Below are positions 21,152 to 32,242 of a stretch of DNA of 64,000 bases, piece by piece; within the stretch, counting starts at the first letter, position 1, and each line of letters starts with the position of its first letter. The notes under the pieces were generated by a model. It did no database searches, was not told where the DNA came from, and was given only the letters and a program-made list of their open reading frames with translations. Made by a program: the position numbers and the translations under genes. The stretch comes from Bos javanicus (taxonomy: Eukaryota; Chordata; Mammalia; Artiodactyla; Bovidae). The stretch lies in assembly GCF_032452875.1 (NCBI RefSeq), contig NC_083896.1, forward strand, positions 4,340,001-4,404,000, given 5' to 3'.

Positions 21152-22637
21152 GTACACAGTGCCAAGAGGGAAACTCCCAGTTAGAAAGAGTTATCCTCTC
21201 TAGGAAAAGTGGGGTGAGCAACAGCTTCCCCAGCTTTGGGGGGATCCAAAAGAAGGTCCTGCTTTGGTTTCACCCATCAGACCAGCAGAGCTGAAACAGA
21301 TAGAGATAACCGTGAATAAGGAGGAAAAGCAGTGCTACCAACAGCAACCAACGTGGGAGTGATCGTGTGCCACAGTGACCTGCTAAGCAGCCAACCCAGC
21401 AAATTCTGCTGCAGGAGAATCTGAGTCAACGTATCTGTCATGGGTTGCCTGCAGATTTCACAAGTTTTCACCTCAATGGTATTTCTGTTTGCTGATGCCA
21501 GTCACATAAGTCCCTCTCAGCTCCCTCCTTCTTTGCCTCTTTTCATTACATAGTTACAGTTTAAGGCTAGCAGGCTCAAGACCAAAAAGAGCAGGCATTT
21601 CAATTTAAATCTGAAGGCAGAAAAATGCCTATGTCCCAGACTGAAAGCATGAGAAGTAAGAGGAATTTTCTCTTACTGGGAGTCAGCCTTTTATTCTATG
21701 TTAGCCTTCAACTGATTGATGAAGCCCACTGATTTAGACAGCCAATCTGTTTTACTCAGTTCACCAATTAAAATGACAATCTCATTCAAGAACATGCTCA
21801 TAGACACAGCCAGAATAATATTTGAGCAAATATCTGGGCACCCCAGTGGTCCAATCAAGTTAACACATTCACCATCACAGTCCTCATGAAAAAAAGGATA
21901 CTTTAAAAAATATGGTGGGGGAAGATCTATGGAGAAAAATGTATAGAGAAGAAACAAACAAAAAGCAAAAAATAAAGATCAATATGCCTGTCTGGACTGA
22001 GTGCCCTATCTTTGATTACTGCTTATTCTTTGAAGGCAGGATTTAGGGCTTAAATCTTAAACCTTCTATCACCAGTCCCTTATGCGGATTCTAAACCTTA
22101 TATAATTTAAGTTACATTAAAAAGATATTATGAAATGATTTGACATTAGAATTATGATATAAAAAGACATGACTTCTCTGAAATAAGGTCATAAAATCAT
22201 AGAGTGAATTGACTTAGATATAAAGATAAAAACAAAACCTATATTGACAAAGTCAAAGATGAAAAGATATCTATTGAAAAATTCTAGGGAAACGGCTCAG
22301 ATAATTAGAGAGCTTATGCATATATTAGCTAAAACACTTTCTTTACAAATAAATATACATTTGAAATGTTATTAAAATACTGAGAAACACAAAATCTTGT
22401 AATAGGAAAAAATATGGATAACATTGGTAATAATAGCAAAACACAAGTTTAGCCCTGGATAACTGCCATTAATACAGCTATGGCACTAATCAGAATGTCC
22501 AGAATTATACATAATGTGAGAATAATTTGATCATAATGAATGCTCACAATTTTGAAGTTTTAAAATTAAGATTCAGGAGTAGGTAGAAAAGTAAAAGTAT
22601 TCTAAATTCCTCACTTAATATAGTAGAAAAGTCCATT
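21152..22637. other. Unassigned region
   Basis: About 1.5 kb with no repeat I can name. The frames at 21277-21471 (-) and 21691-21957 (-) have no domains. A host conserved non-coding element cannot be excluded from sequence alone. Confidence 0.5.
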
Positions 22638-23255
22638 TTGCCTTAGTCCATTCTGGCTGCTGTAACAAAATAACATAAACTGTGGTGTATAAGCAGCCAA
22701 TATTTCTTTATCACAGTTCTAGAGGATGGGGAATCCAAGATCAAGATGCTGGTAGATTTAATGTCTGGTGATAACTCTCTTTCTGATTCATAAACAGTTG
22801 TCTTCTTTCTGTTTCCTCACATGGCATGAGTTGGGAAAATTCTCTGGGGTCTCCTTTAAAAATGCACTAATCTCAGAATTTGAGGATCTGGTTTCACTTT
22901 TGCAGTTGGCCAGAGCAAGAAAGTCCTAGTAAATCCTAGTAAATCCAAGGCCCAGATAGGTTTCATGACTTCTAAATTGAGTCACATTCAAGTCTAACAG
23001 AAGATAAGAACATCAGTCTGGAAGTAGAGGCACAGAAAATGAACAGCATCTTTTCGCAAGCCAGAAGCAAGACTATGTGTCTGAATGTTTTGTAAAGGGT
23101 AGTCTGTGTGTGTGCCTTCAACATCAAATAAAACCAGTACATTAAAAAATTCATGCCGAAAGACTTTGCCTCCTATTGTGTCCCCACTGGGGATGAGGAT
23201 TTCAACCTATGACTCTTAGGGGTGGGCAGGGTACATGAACAGTCTATAACAAGAA
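22638..23255 (-). repeat. MLT1-like ERVL-MaLR solo LTR (ancient)
   Basis: The plus strand reads ttagtccattctggctgctg, then tttatcacagttctagagg, then tgtctggtgataactctct, then cctcacatggcatgagttgg. After an unmatched block (about 22930-23165) it ends with gatgaggatttcaacctatg. That is the reverse-complement order of an MLT1/MST-type LTR. No retroviral gene is present. The middle block could be an insertion or simply diverged. Confidence 0.7.
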
Positions 23256-23552
23256 TGAAGAAAAACGATTCAACTATTGAATTTGATAAATTTAGGGTAA
23301 ACTTCAGTTGTCATCTCACACTGGGCTGTCATTTTCCTGAGGGCAATTCCAATGTGATTCATATGAGGTCTCGTATAAAGATGTTAAAGATGATCTGCCT
23401 TTCTGGAATAACCTGATTCAGTGACTGAAAGTTGCCACCATATTTTTGAACTCCCGAGGGTTTGAGATGTAGGTTATGAGAGAAAGTTTGTTTTGAAGCT
23501 TAGAAAGATGGCCTTTTTATCTGAGAGAGAGAGAACCCATTTTGTAATCCTT
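23256..23552. other. Unassigned stretch
   Basis: Nothing recognised. Confidence 0.35.
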
Positions 23553-23563
23553 TTAGCAATACT

Positions 23564-23686
23564 GCTGCTAAGTCGCTTCAGTCGTGTCCGACTCTGTGCG
23601 ACCCCAGAGACGACAGCCCACCAGGCTCCTCCATCCATGGGATTTGCCAGGCAAGAGGACTGGAGTGGGTTGCCATTGTCTTCTCC
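23564..23686 (-). mobile_element. Bov-A SINE monomer
   Basis: It runs from gctgctaagtcgcttcag to gagtgggttgccattgtcttc, flanked by a perfect 11-base duplication ttagcaatact (23553-23563 and 23687-23697). There is no tRNA head. It landed at the edge of a MIR. Confidence 0.95.
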
Positions 23687-23697
23687 TTAGCAATACT

Positions 23698-23860
23698 ACT
23701 TTAGGCAAATCACTCAAACTCTCTAATCCTCAGTTTTCTCATCTATAGGATAAAAAACAAAAATCCAAATTACTTCAAGGAACTGTGATGAAGAGCAAAG
23801 TGGACAATGTTTTTTAAAGCCCTTGGCTTTAAACCTAGAACATCAAAGTATTAGCCATGA
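23698..23860 (+). repeat. MIR SINE (ancient)
   Basis: The order ggcaaatcactcaaactctc, then taatcctcagttttctcatc, then tataggataaaaaac, then aggaactgtgatgaagagc matches the MIR core and 3' half. Confidence 0.75.
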
Positions 23861-24560
23861 CGAAGAAGAGGATGATGCTGATGCTGAAAGATAAGCAGTA
23901 TTTCTCCATTAAGACTTCCTCAGTGCTCACCCCTCCAAGTACCTTCCAGCTATATTTAAAGGATAGTTTTCTACTCATTTTTATTTTTGTTTAATGGTAG
24001 TAAGGCCTAGTTGCCTGGCTGCATTATGACTGTTTTATGTGCTTTGTATCTGATTTCAAAGGGGAAAATGGGTAGTGAGTTTATTCACTGGGCAATGTCA
24101 TTATTTTTTCCCTTTCTAGAAATGTCTGCTTCTCTTGCTTTCTTGATTTCCTGATTTCTTGTTCTCTTTTTTGTTTGTTTTTCCTTATTTATTTATTTTT
24201 TAGCTTGTTGACCAGAGAAATGCTCAATGTTTCAATTCAGAGGACACTTTTGTTTCTCTCTAAACAACTGACAGTCTTTCTCTTTATGGCAACTCCCTCA
24301 ATGCATAGTCATGATAGTTATGTTTTTGCTGTTTTCTTATTTCTTTTTTTGTTGTTGTTTATATTTAATCATGGTACATTTGTAAGCTTGATTTCACAAG
24401 TTATTATAGGCTCTATGGACTCAGAAAGAAGCAGGGTGACTATAATAAAATGTTACAATGTTTCACAGACTATGAAATAGGCACTGAGCCTACAATACAA
24501 CACCAATTCCATTGTAATCTGTGATGACTATACTCATATGATAAACTATCTGCAGACATC
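23861..24560. other. Unassigned T-rich stretch
   Basis: It contains T-rich, TTTA-repeat patches (24160-24200 and 24330-24360). The open frame 24175-24480 is hydrophobic low complexity with no domain. Confidence 0.4.
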
Positions 24561-24564
24561 TCCA

Positions 24565-24700
24565 ATATTCAGTTTTCTCACCCAATAAATGAGGGTAACA
24601 TTTTCTCAGTTACCTCAGAGAATTGATGTGAGTATCTAATAAGGAAATAAAAAAAAAAAAAAAAACCCTTTGAAAAGAATAAAGCACTTTTGCTGTGAGT
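24565..24700 (+). repeat. Possible MIR fragment with A17 run
   Basis: The words ttcagttttctcacccaata, then acctcagagaattgatgtga, then gaataaagcac are compatible with MIR. An A-run at 24649-24664 splits it. Confidence 0.45.
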
Positions 24701-25165
24701 TTGGGGAATTGTTAATTATTGATGTTATTAGGCCTAATTAGGAAGCAACCTTAAATAATTTATCTAATTCTACAGATGAGGTTCCTTGAAATGATCTACC
24801 ATTTTCTCAACAACTAGTGTAATTTGTTTTATAACTAAAGCAAGAATTCTGAATTCTTGCTATGAACGTTTTCTCTGAATACAAACCAGCCTTTGAAATC
24901 AAGTCTTGACATAAGTCATCTCCACATGGAAACAGTTTTTGTCCTAAAATTCATTCGGAAAAGATACGTAACATTTAAACACGCTCACATTTTTTCTTTC
25001 TAACAATTTTAAATGAAAATATATTTATCATACCTATGAATTCACAAACTTAGAAAGATATGTGTTGTTCTTTTAATGTATAATCTTACAAATCCATAAT
25101 AATCACAACACTTTGAGGATTCCAAAAATGATAGCGTCTGTTTCTCTCATGACTAATAATGAGAT
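24701..25165. other. Unassigned stretch
   Basis: Nothing recognised beyond a MIR-like word near 24770 (ctacagatgaggttcc). Confidence 0.35.
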
Positions 25166-25174
25166 ATGATTAGA

Positions 25175-25397
25175 CCTTGGGCTTCCTTAGTGGCTCAGAT
25201 GGTAAAAAATCTGCCAGCAATGCAGGAGACCTGGGTTTGATCATTGGTTTGGGAAGATTTCCTGGAGGAGGAAATGGCAACCTACTCCACTATTCTTGCC
25301 TGGAGAATCCCCATGGTTAGAGGAGCCTGGTGGGATACAGTCCATGGGGTCACAAAGAGTCAGACATGACTGAGTGACTAAGTATACAAATTTACAC
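25175..25397 (+). mobile_element. Bov-tA SINE
   Basis: Flanked by the perfect 9-base duplication atgattaga (25166-25174 and 25398-25406). The A box is intact (tggctcagatgg). The B box is decayed (ggtttgatcat). Confidence 0.96.
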
Positions 25398-25481
25398 ATG
25401 ATTAGATTTTATTTTAGAATGTAATTAAGTTAATTTTATAGAAGATCTCTTTCAGGGTCAAGGTGTGTGTGTGTATATATA

Positions 25482-25749
25482 GATGGCACCCCAATCCAGT
25501 ACTCTTGCCTTGAAAATCCCATGGACGGAGGAGCCTGGTGGGCTGCAGTCCATGGAGTTGCGAAGAGTTGGACATGACTGAGCGACTTCACTTTCACTTT
25601 TCACTTTCATGCATTGAAGAAGGAAATGGCAACCCACTCCAGTGCTCTTGCCTGAAGGATCCCAGGGACAGGGGAGCCTGGTGGGCTGCCGTCTATGGGG
25701 TCACACAGAGTCGGACACGACTGAAGTGACTTAGCAGCAGCAGCAGCAG
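25482..25749 (+). mobile_element. Bov-A2 SINE (dimer) inserted in a TG/TA tract
   Basis: Two Bov-A units with the ttcactttcacttttcactt linker and a (CAG)5 tail. TG/TA repeats lie on both sides, so the target was a pre-existing microsatellite and the duplication is hidden in it. Confidence 0.95.
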
Positions 25750-25797
25750 TGTGTGTGTGTATGTGTGTGTGTATATATATATACATACATACATATA
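25750..25797. repeat. TG / TA / CATA microsatellite
   Basis: A compound run of alternating purine-pyrimidine: gtgtgtgtgt, gtatatatatat, acatacatacat. Confidence 0.93.
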
Positions 25798-25837
25798 AAT
25801 ACATTAGATACTCATAAGTATTGTTATATATCAATAA

Positions 25838-26038
25838 GGAAGTGAAGTGAAGTCGCTCAGTCGTGCCCGACTTTTTGTGACCCCATGTACTGTAGCCTAC
25901 CAGGCTTCTCTGTCCATGGGATTTTCCAGGCAAGACTACTGGAGTGGGTTGCCATTTCCTTCTCCAGGGTATCTTCCTGACCCAGGGATTGAACCTGGGT
26001 CTCCTGCATTGTAGGCAGACGCTTTACCATTTGAGCCT
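25838..26038 (-). mobile_element. Bov-tA SINE
   Basis: Full-length minus copy from agtgaagtcgctcagtcgtg to ctttaccatttgagcct. It lies about 90 bases from a plus-strand Bov-A2, forming an inverted pair. Confidence 0.95.
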
Positions 26039-26049
26039 AGTAGATCATA

Positions 26050-26165
26050 TTATATAGTATTTCTGAGCTACCATGCTAGTGTTTTATATGCTTTAAATCA
26101 TTTAATTTTTAAAGAAACCAATGAATTAGGTACTATAATAAATGCATTTGGAGATGAATGGGAGC
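26050..26165 (-). repeat. MIR SINE (ancient)
   Basis: The order accatgctagtgttttatat, then gctttaaatcatttaattt, then gaattaggtactataataaa, then ggagatgaatggga fits the reverse complement of MIR. Confidence 0.6.
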
Positions 26166-26729
26166 CTTCATATAATAGAAACTCTGAATTCTGAGATGGG
26201 GGTTTTGTCTGTTACTGGTACAAGTGAACATCATGCTGAAGTTGCATCTGGCAATGTTCAAAGAATCTAGAGGCTAGAGCCAGTGACTGCTACCATTTCT
26301 GGAGAAATGCCAACAGCAACAGCAAACAAAAAAACAGGGGAAGGACTGCCCTCCCCTACTTCTACCTCACAATCACTCTCCATGGCCAAGACTGCCAGGC
26401 AGTCATCTGACAAAAGAAGACATGCCATCTGTAGCATCCCAGCTCTCACATCAGAGAATAAGATAGTTGGGTAACCTTGGAACTAAGAGACAGCAGTAAC
26501 TAACTGGCACATCAGTTAATGACTACAAGAGTACTAAATAATGCATAATTTGCAAGAGTGGGAAAAATATAATAAAACAATCTGTTTAATACAAAAGAAG
26601 GTATGAGAGGAAGAGAATAAGAAAGAAAAGAGGATACAGTGCAGAAGAAGCAGATACAAAGGGTAAGAAGAGGAAATACAATCTGACATATCAATAACTA
26701 CACTTTACAATAATTTAATTGGACTCTGT
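26166..26729. other. Unassigned stretch
   Basis: Nothing recognised. Overlapping 60-63 codon frames on both strands at 26267-26474 have no domain. Confidence 0.4.
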
Positions 26730-28330
26730 TCATTTAATAAAGTAAGATTGTCAGGCTGGATTACAACAAACCTAAACTATATATTGTATGTAAAAGGCAT
26801 ACATTAAGTATAAGAACATGAAAAGATTGAAAGAAAAAGGATGGAAAAAAATATGTCACACTAATGTTAATCCCCCCCAAAAAATCCCTTATGGCAATAT
26901 TAATACAAGTCAAAGTTTAAGTTAATAAGTGTTACTAGAAATGAAAGGTGCATTTTATAGTGATCACATTGCTATACAATGGGCAGATAAACAAAATTTA
27001 TAATTATATATACTTATATAACAGCTTTAAGCAAAAATTAACCACAAAACTATAATTAATGCATAATATAATGAACAAACTATAAAACAAAAATTCACAA
27101 TAAGAAAAGAGAATTAAAAAAACTCACAGAGTAGGTAATTTTAACATATCTATTTCAATTATGGATAGCTAAAGCAGATAATTTTTTAAAATCACATAGG
27201 TAATTTAAATATATTTAACAAATTTAATTATAGAAATATCTGCAGTACAGTTGCAGAATAAATATTGTTTTGAAATGGTCTTCAAGATATTATCAAATTG
27301 ATAAAAATTTGGGTCATAAAATAAAACCCAAAAATTGATTAAAACATACAGGTCCTGCTTCCCAAATAGAGTGAAAATTAGATTTCTATAATTAATAAAA
27401 AAGAAATCCTCAAATATTTGAAAATTGGGTAATATATATCTATATACTATAAAAGTCAAAGAGCAAGTCTGATGAAATTAAAATATACTTTGATTTTAAT
27501 GCTAATAAGAATAAAACATCTAAAAATGTGTGAGTTTCAACTGAAGTTGTGTTTAAAGAGAAATTTTTAGACATAAAACAAAGGAATAAAGATTGAAAAA
27601 GAATGATCTCAAAAACTGGAAGATTTCACTGAACACATAAATTTTATGAGAAAAGGGAATTAATCAAGATAAGAAATCCGTGATATAGGAAGTGAACATA
27701 TAATAGAGAACAACAAGTCTGAAAGTTTTTTGTTGTAAAAGACAAATTAAATTTGTAACCTCTAGCCAGATTTTTCACAGAAAACAAAAGTATAAAAAAT
27801 ACAATAATAGTAAGAAAAATGGTAACTTCACTAGAGATTCTAAAACCATTGAAGAGATAATAGGAATATTATAAACAACTTTAACAAATATTTAAATTTG
27901 GGTGAAACAGTTGACAGATTAGAAAAACTAAGCCACTCAAAAATGATATAAAAAGAGTCAAAAAATCTAAATATCTATGATAACAACTGAATCACTAATA
28001 AATACTTACTGGAAAAGAAATTTCCAGATCTACATGACTTGATCAGTAAATTCTTACAAAATTTAAAGAAGAAACAATATCAGTCTTAAGGTATTCTGGA
28101 AAATAGAGAAAAAAGAAAATACTTCAAAATTCATTTCATGAGGCCCTCATCAATACCAAAAGCTTAAAGTCATTACAATAAAGAAAAATAAAGTTATTTC
28201 CTCATATAAATTGAACTTCTAAACAAAATCTTAGCAAATCAAATTCAAAAAATGTATATTTTAAGCCTAGTAGATAATACATGCCACCTATGTTAAGTTT
28301 ATTCCTAACACACATGGATTTTTTTAATGT
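26730..28330 (+). mobile_element. Old L1 ORF2, strongly decayed
   Basis: Plus-strand words keep the L1 order over 1.6 kb: gattgaaagaaaaaggatgg, then agtcaaagtttaagttaata, then gtgttactagaaatgaaagg, then tttcaattatggatagc, then ttacaaaatttaaagaagaa, then tcatttcatgaggccctcat, then ctaaacaaaatcttagcaaa. No frame longer than about 80 codons survives. Confidence 0.7.
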
Positions 28331-28347
28331 AAAAAATGCCATAATAT

Positions 28348-28600
28348 AGGGGAAAGGGGTTGGAAAATATGGCAGAGTAGGGAGCACCAGGAATCTGTTT
28401 CCCCAACGAGACAATAATTACACTGACAGATTCTGTCTGAGATGTCTATTTTGGAACTCTGGAATCTATTGAAGACTTAAAACTTCCTGGGGAAGACTTG
28501 AAGGTAAATTGTGGTTAATTGCAATATGTGTCAGCTTTCAGTACAGTAGCAACTATCCACTCACACACCACCACAGGACAGGTAGCTGTGTACCTGTTAT
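28348..28600 (+). mobile_element. L1 5' leader fragment, left half (split by BovB)
   Basis: It starts ggttggaaaatatggcagag and continues with catctgtttcc-type leader text (ccccaacgagacaataatta). It continues beyond the BovB from 29433. It is not joined in consensus order to the decayed ORF2 before it, so it is probably a separate element. Confidence 0.55.
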
Positions 28601-29030
28601 TGCCAGGAGAAATATCAAAAACCTCAGATATGTAGATTACATGACCGTTATGGCAGAAAGCGAAAAAGAACTAAAGAGACTCTTGATGAAAGTGAAAGAG
28701 GAAAGTGAAAAAGTTGGCTTAAAACTCAACATTCAGAAAACTAAGATCATGGCATCTGGTCCCATCACTTCATGGCAAATAGATGGGGAAACAATGGAAA
28801 CAGTGACAGACTTTATTTTGGGGGGCTCCAAAATCACTGCAGATGGTGATTGCAGCCATGAAATTAATAGATCCTTGCTCCTTGGAAGACAAGTTATGAT
28901 CAACCTAAACAGCATATTAAAAAGCAGAGACATTGCTTTGCCAACAAATGTCTGTCCACTAAAAGCTATGGTTTTTCCAGTAGTTATGTATGAATGTGAG
29001 AGTTGGACTATAAAGAAAGCAGAACGTTGA
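28509..29030 (+). pseudogene. BovB RT C-terminal remnant
   Basis: The frame is open for 173 codons. The first part (before about 28600) is target sequence read through by chance. The BovB part shows LKLNIQKTKIMASGPITSW, then LPTNVCPLKAMVFPVVMY, then ESWTIKKAER, and ends at a stop where other copies read QRI or RRI. The catalytic box is YVDY instead of YADD. Confidence 0.9.
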
Positions 29031-29419
29031 AGAATAGATGCTTTTGAACTGTGGTGTTGGAGAAGATTCTTGAGAGTCCCTTGGACATAAAGGAGATCCA
29101 ACCAGTCCATCCTAAAGGAAATCAGTCCTAAATATTCATTGGAAGGACTGATGTTGAAGCTGAAACTCCAATACTTTGGCCACCTGATGCAAAGAACTGA
29201 CTCATTGGAAAAGACCCTGATGCTGGGAAAGATTGAGGGCAGGAGGAGAAGGGGATGACAGAGGATGAGCTGGTAGGATGGCATCACCGACTCAATGGAC
29301 ATGAGTTTGAGTAAGCTCCGGGAGTTGGTGATGGACAGGAAAGCCTGGCGTGCTGCAGTCCATGGGGCTGAAAAGAGTCAGACAGGACTGAGCAACTGAG
29401 CTGAACTGAACTGAACTGA
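28601..29419 (+). mobile_element. BovB LINE, 5'-truncated
   Basis: It begins just upstream of the palm box and ends with gactgaactgaactgaac at 29419. An imperfect 29-base direct repeat flanks it (28572-28600 and 29433-29461, 25 of 29 identical), so it probably lies inside the L1 leader. The palm reads YVDY (28629-28640), which removes the second catalytic Asp. Confidence 0.93.
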
Positions 29420-29432
29420 CCCCCACCCCTGC

Positions 29433-29515
29433 CACGGGACAGGTAGCTGAGCACCTGTTAATGGAGCTGCTTGCACACAGCTTATGGTAGCCAGGATGGG
29501 CAAAAATAACCTATT
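29433..29515 (+). mobile_element. L1 5' leader fragment, right half
   Basis: Resumes after the BovB with the duplicated segment and continues gagctgcttgcacacagctt. Tentative. Confidence 0.45.
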
Positions 29516-29599
29516 TTCCACATATTGGAGATCTGTTCTCTGATCACTGATTACTACTTCTGATCACAGTCTTTTTTTGTGGGTATAAATTCTAATTTC

Positions 29600-29900
29600 T
29601 GTAATCTACCAATGAGTGGAATTGTTGAATAATATAATAAGTGTATGTGTAAAATTATAAGATACTATGAAACTCTTCTCTACATATTATAGTATCTTAC
29701 ATTACCCAGAGCAATATATGAATTTTCTAGTTGCACTACATCTTGATCTGTACTTGGTATTATTGTATTTTTATTTTAGTGCAAAGTAAGAATTCATTGT
29801 GGTTTTAATTTGCTTTTTCTACATAAGAATATTAAACATCTTTCCCTATGACTCTTCAAATATAAATATATTTTTCTTTTTTACATATGATTAAATAACT
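29600..29900 (-). mobile_element. Old L1 ORF2 3' fragment
   Basis: Plus-strand words accaatgagtggaattgttg, then acttggtattattgtat, then attcattgtggttttaattt, then attaaacatctttccctat are the minus-strand order of an L1M-type ORF2 end. Confidence 0.6.
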
Positions 29901-30162
29901 TCTACATTTTATGGGGTCTTTTCCTTCCTATTAGTGAACTTCTCTGGGCCTTGGATTGCATTTTCTCATTCTTTACATATCTAAAAAAAATTACGTGTGT
30001 GTGCTTACATGAATGGTTAGTTGTTTCAGACATGTCTCGATTTTGTGCAACCCTAATTGGCAAGTTGACTTCTAGGAAGTAGATTTCATCTATAAAAGAT
30101 CTCAACTGACATTCTTTTGAAACTTACTACTACTCTTCTGTGTTTTTAATGGACTTCCCTGG

Positions 30163-30174
30163 TAGCTCAGATGG
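30163..30174 (+). promoter_or_regulatory. RNA polymerase III A box
   Basis: TAGCTCAGATGG fits the tRNA-type A box consensus TRGYNNARNNG. Confidence 0.75.
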
Positions 30175-30205
30175 TAAAGCGTCTGCCTACAATGCGGGAG
30201 ACCCA

Positions 30206-30216
30206 GGTTCAATCCC
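30206..30216 (+). promoter_or_regulatory. RNA polymerase III B box
   Basis: GGTTCAATCCC fits GGTTCRANYCC at every position. About 32 bases separate it from the A box, a normal tRNA-like spacing. Confidence 0.78.
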
Positions 30217-30364
30217 TGGGTCAGGAAGATCCCCTGGAGAAGGAAACAGCAACCCACTCCAGTATTCATGCCTCAAAAATCCCATGGACTGAGGAGCCTG
30301 GAGGGCTACGATTCATGGGGTCGCAAAGAGTCGGACACGACTGAGCGACTTCTGTGTGTGTGTA

Positions 30365-30537
30365 TGAACTGTTGCTCGCCAGGCTCTTCTGTCCATGCAA
30401 TTCTCCAGGCAATAATACTGGAGTGGGTGCTATGCCCTCTTCCCAGGCATCTTCCCAACCCAGGAATCAAACCTGCATCTCAATGTTTTCTACATTGGCA
30501 AGCAGGTTCTTTACCACTAGTGTCATGTGGAAAGCCC
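30365..30537 (-). mobile_element. Bov-tA SINE, 3'-truncated copy
   Basis: Minus strand, from gttgctcgccaggctcttctg to tagtgtcatgtggaaagcc. The terminal tail is missing, replaced by the TG run of the preceding element. Confidence 0.9.
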
Positions 30538-30730
30538 TAAGTTTAGACATTAATTATGATTTAAAGATACACTGTATCTATTTTCTTCCTCTGAAGATTT
30601 TTATTCTATTACCCAGTTCAATAACTTGTTGATTACCTCTGTTGACAAAAGCAATCAATAAACAAACTATAACATGAATAGAAAGAGCTTTAATTGAGTC
30701 AAACTGAAGACTAGCAAGGAAGTGCTTATA

Positions 30731-30752
30731 CACACACACACACACACACACA
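30731..30752. repeat. (CA)11 microsatellite
   Basis: Pure CA run followed by a short GA-rich patch. Confidence 0.93.
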
Positions 30753-31103
30753 TAAAGAGAGAGCACTCTGGGGAAGTGCTCTGGAGAAGCATGATTTTCA
30801 GCACAGTTTTATTAATACATATTCTCAGAACAAAGAATAAATAAGCCAGGGATTCAAACTCCAAACTTTGTCTTTCCAAACTTGGTCTTTCCTTAGATCA
30901 CTTGAATTTGTTTTCACTTTAGGGTAGGTGTGGAGTAGTCTATACTCCTGAAAACAGCCTTATTCCTAAAGGTAAGTCTTTCTTTGTCTCAGTTGGCTCT
31001 AGTGTTAAGGAGTTCTCTCCATCCGAAGGCAGATCTCCATTGTACCACATTGGTCCTACAATATCTCTGTTGCATTTTAACCTTATAGCAATTGCTTTCT
31101 GGT
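30753..31103. other. Unassigned stretch
   Basis: Nothing recognised. Confidence 0.35.
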
Positions 31104-31115
31104 AAGCATTGTATA

Positions 31116-31385
31116 CGGCACCCCACTCCAGTACTCTTGCCTGGAAAACCCCATGGACGGAGGAGCCTGGTGGGCTGCAGTCCATGGGGTTGTGAAAAGT
31201 TGGACACGACTGAGTGCCTTCACTTTCACTTTTCACTTTCATGCATTGGAGAAGGAAATGGCAATCCACTCCAGTGTTCTTGCCTGGAGAATCCCAGGGA
31301 TGGGGGAGCCTGGTGGGCTGCCGTCTCTGGGGTCGCACAGAGTTGGACATGACTGAAGTGACTTAGCAGCAGCAGCAGCAGCAGC
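31116..31385 (+). mobile_element. Bov-A2 SINE (dimer)
   Basis: Dimer with the TTTCACTTTTCACTTTC linker and a (CAG)n tail. The 12-base duplication is aagcattgtata (31104-31115) against aagtattgtata (31386-31397), 11 of 12 identical. Confidence 0.97.
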
Positions 31386-31397
31386 AAGTATTGTATA

Positions 31398-31765
31398 GTC
31401 TTATTTTGTGCATGCAAACATAGACCAGCCAAGGAGTCACAGAGGGAACATTCCCTTTCCAGTTCTATACTCCAGTAATTTCAGCCCCTTCTGTATCTAC
31501 AAACCCTGATCTCTGATTCTTCAACTCAGCAGGACCATCAGACTCTAATTGGACTTCAGCTTTCTACAGTTATTTGGAAATATTCTACAGAAAGAAAACA
31601 AAAATGGTCATGAGGTTTATCAATGAGTCCCCCTTCTCCCAGGGCTTGTATTCTTAGACTGTACAATACAGTTCCTGGGATACTTCCATTTTCTTTTATT
31701 TTACTTAGATTATGATGCCAGAAAATTTCAGGGCCCCAATTCAGTAGTCAGGTAAGCTTAAATAT
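31398..31765. other. Unassigned stretch
   Basis: Nothing recognised. Confidence 0.35.
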
Positions 31766-31972
31766 GGGCCTTCCCAGGTGGCTAGGTGGTAAAGACTCCA
31801 CCTGCCAATGCAGGAGACACAGGTTCAATCCCGGGGTCAGGAAGATCCCCTGGAGACGGAAATAGCAACCCACTTCAGCATTCCTGCCTGGGAAATCCCT
31901 TGGACCCAGGAGACTGGTGGGTTACAGTCCATGGCGTTGCAAAAGAGTCAGACATGACTTAGTGACTAAACA
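31766..31972 (+). mobile_element. Bov-tA SINE
   Basis: Full-length. The B box is perfect (ggttcaatccc). The A box has one change (tggctaggtgg). It is followed by CA, TG and GA runs (31975-32033). Confidence 0.95.
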
Positions 31973-31995
31973 ACCACACACACACAAAAATAAAT

Positions 31996-32033
31996 ATGTG
32001 TGTGTGTGTGTGTTTATACAGAGAGAGAGAGAG
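31996..32033. repeat. TG / GA microsatellites
   Basis: A TG run, a short spacer, then gagagagagagag. Confidence 0.9.
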
Positions 32034-32051
32034 CTATACATGTATACATAT

Positions 32052-32242
32052 GGCTTCCCTGGTGGCTCAAATGGTAAAGAATCCACCTGCTACGTGGGAG
32101 ACTTGAGTGTGATCCCTGGGTTGGGAAGATCCCCTGGAGGAGGCCATGGCAACGCACTCCAGTATTCCACCTGGAAATCACAAGGACACAGGAGACTGGC
32201 GGGCTACAGTTCATGGTGTCGCAAAAGAGTCAGACACAACTT
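32052..32242 (+). mobile_element. Bov-tA SINE, first unit of a head-to-tail pair
   Basis: From ggcttccctggtggctcaaa to gtcagacacaactt, joined without spacer to the next unit. Confidence 0.93.

Larger units (their letters stand above)
30151..30353 (+). mobile_element. Bov-tA SINE with intact pol III boxes
   Basis: Full-length with low divergence. The tRNA-derived head keeps both promoter boxes (separate entries) and the body ends gactgagcgacttctgtgtg. It runs into a truncated minus-strand SINE about ten bases later. Confidence 0.96.

Noticed and set aside
24175..24480. 101-codon hydrophobic frame
   Set aside because: T-rich low-complexity sequence gives Phe/Leu-rich text; no family signature.
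30160..30235. Functional tRNA gene
   Set aside because: The A and B boxes belong to the tRNA-derived head of Bov-tA; the cloverleaf and anticodon stem are not conserved.
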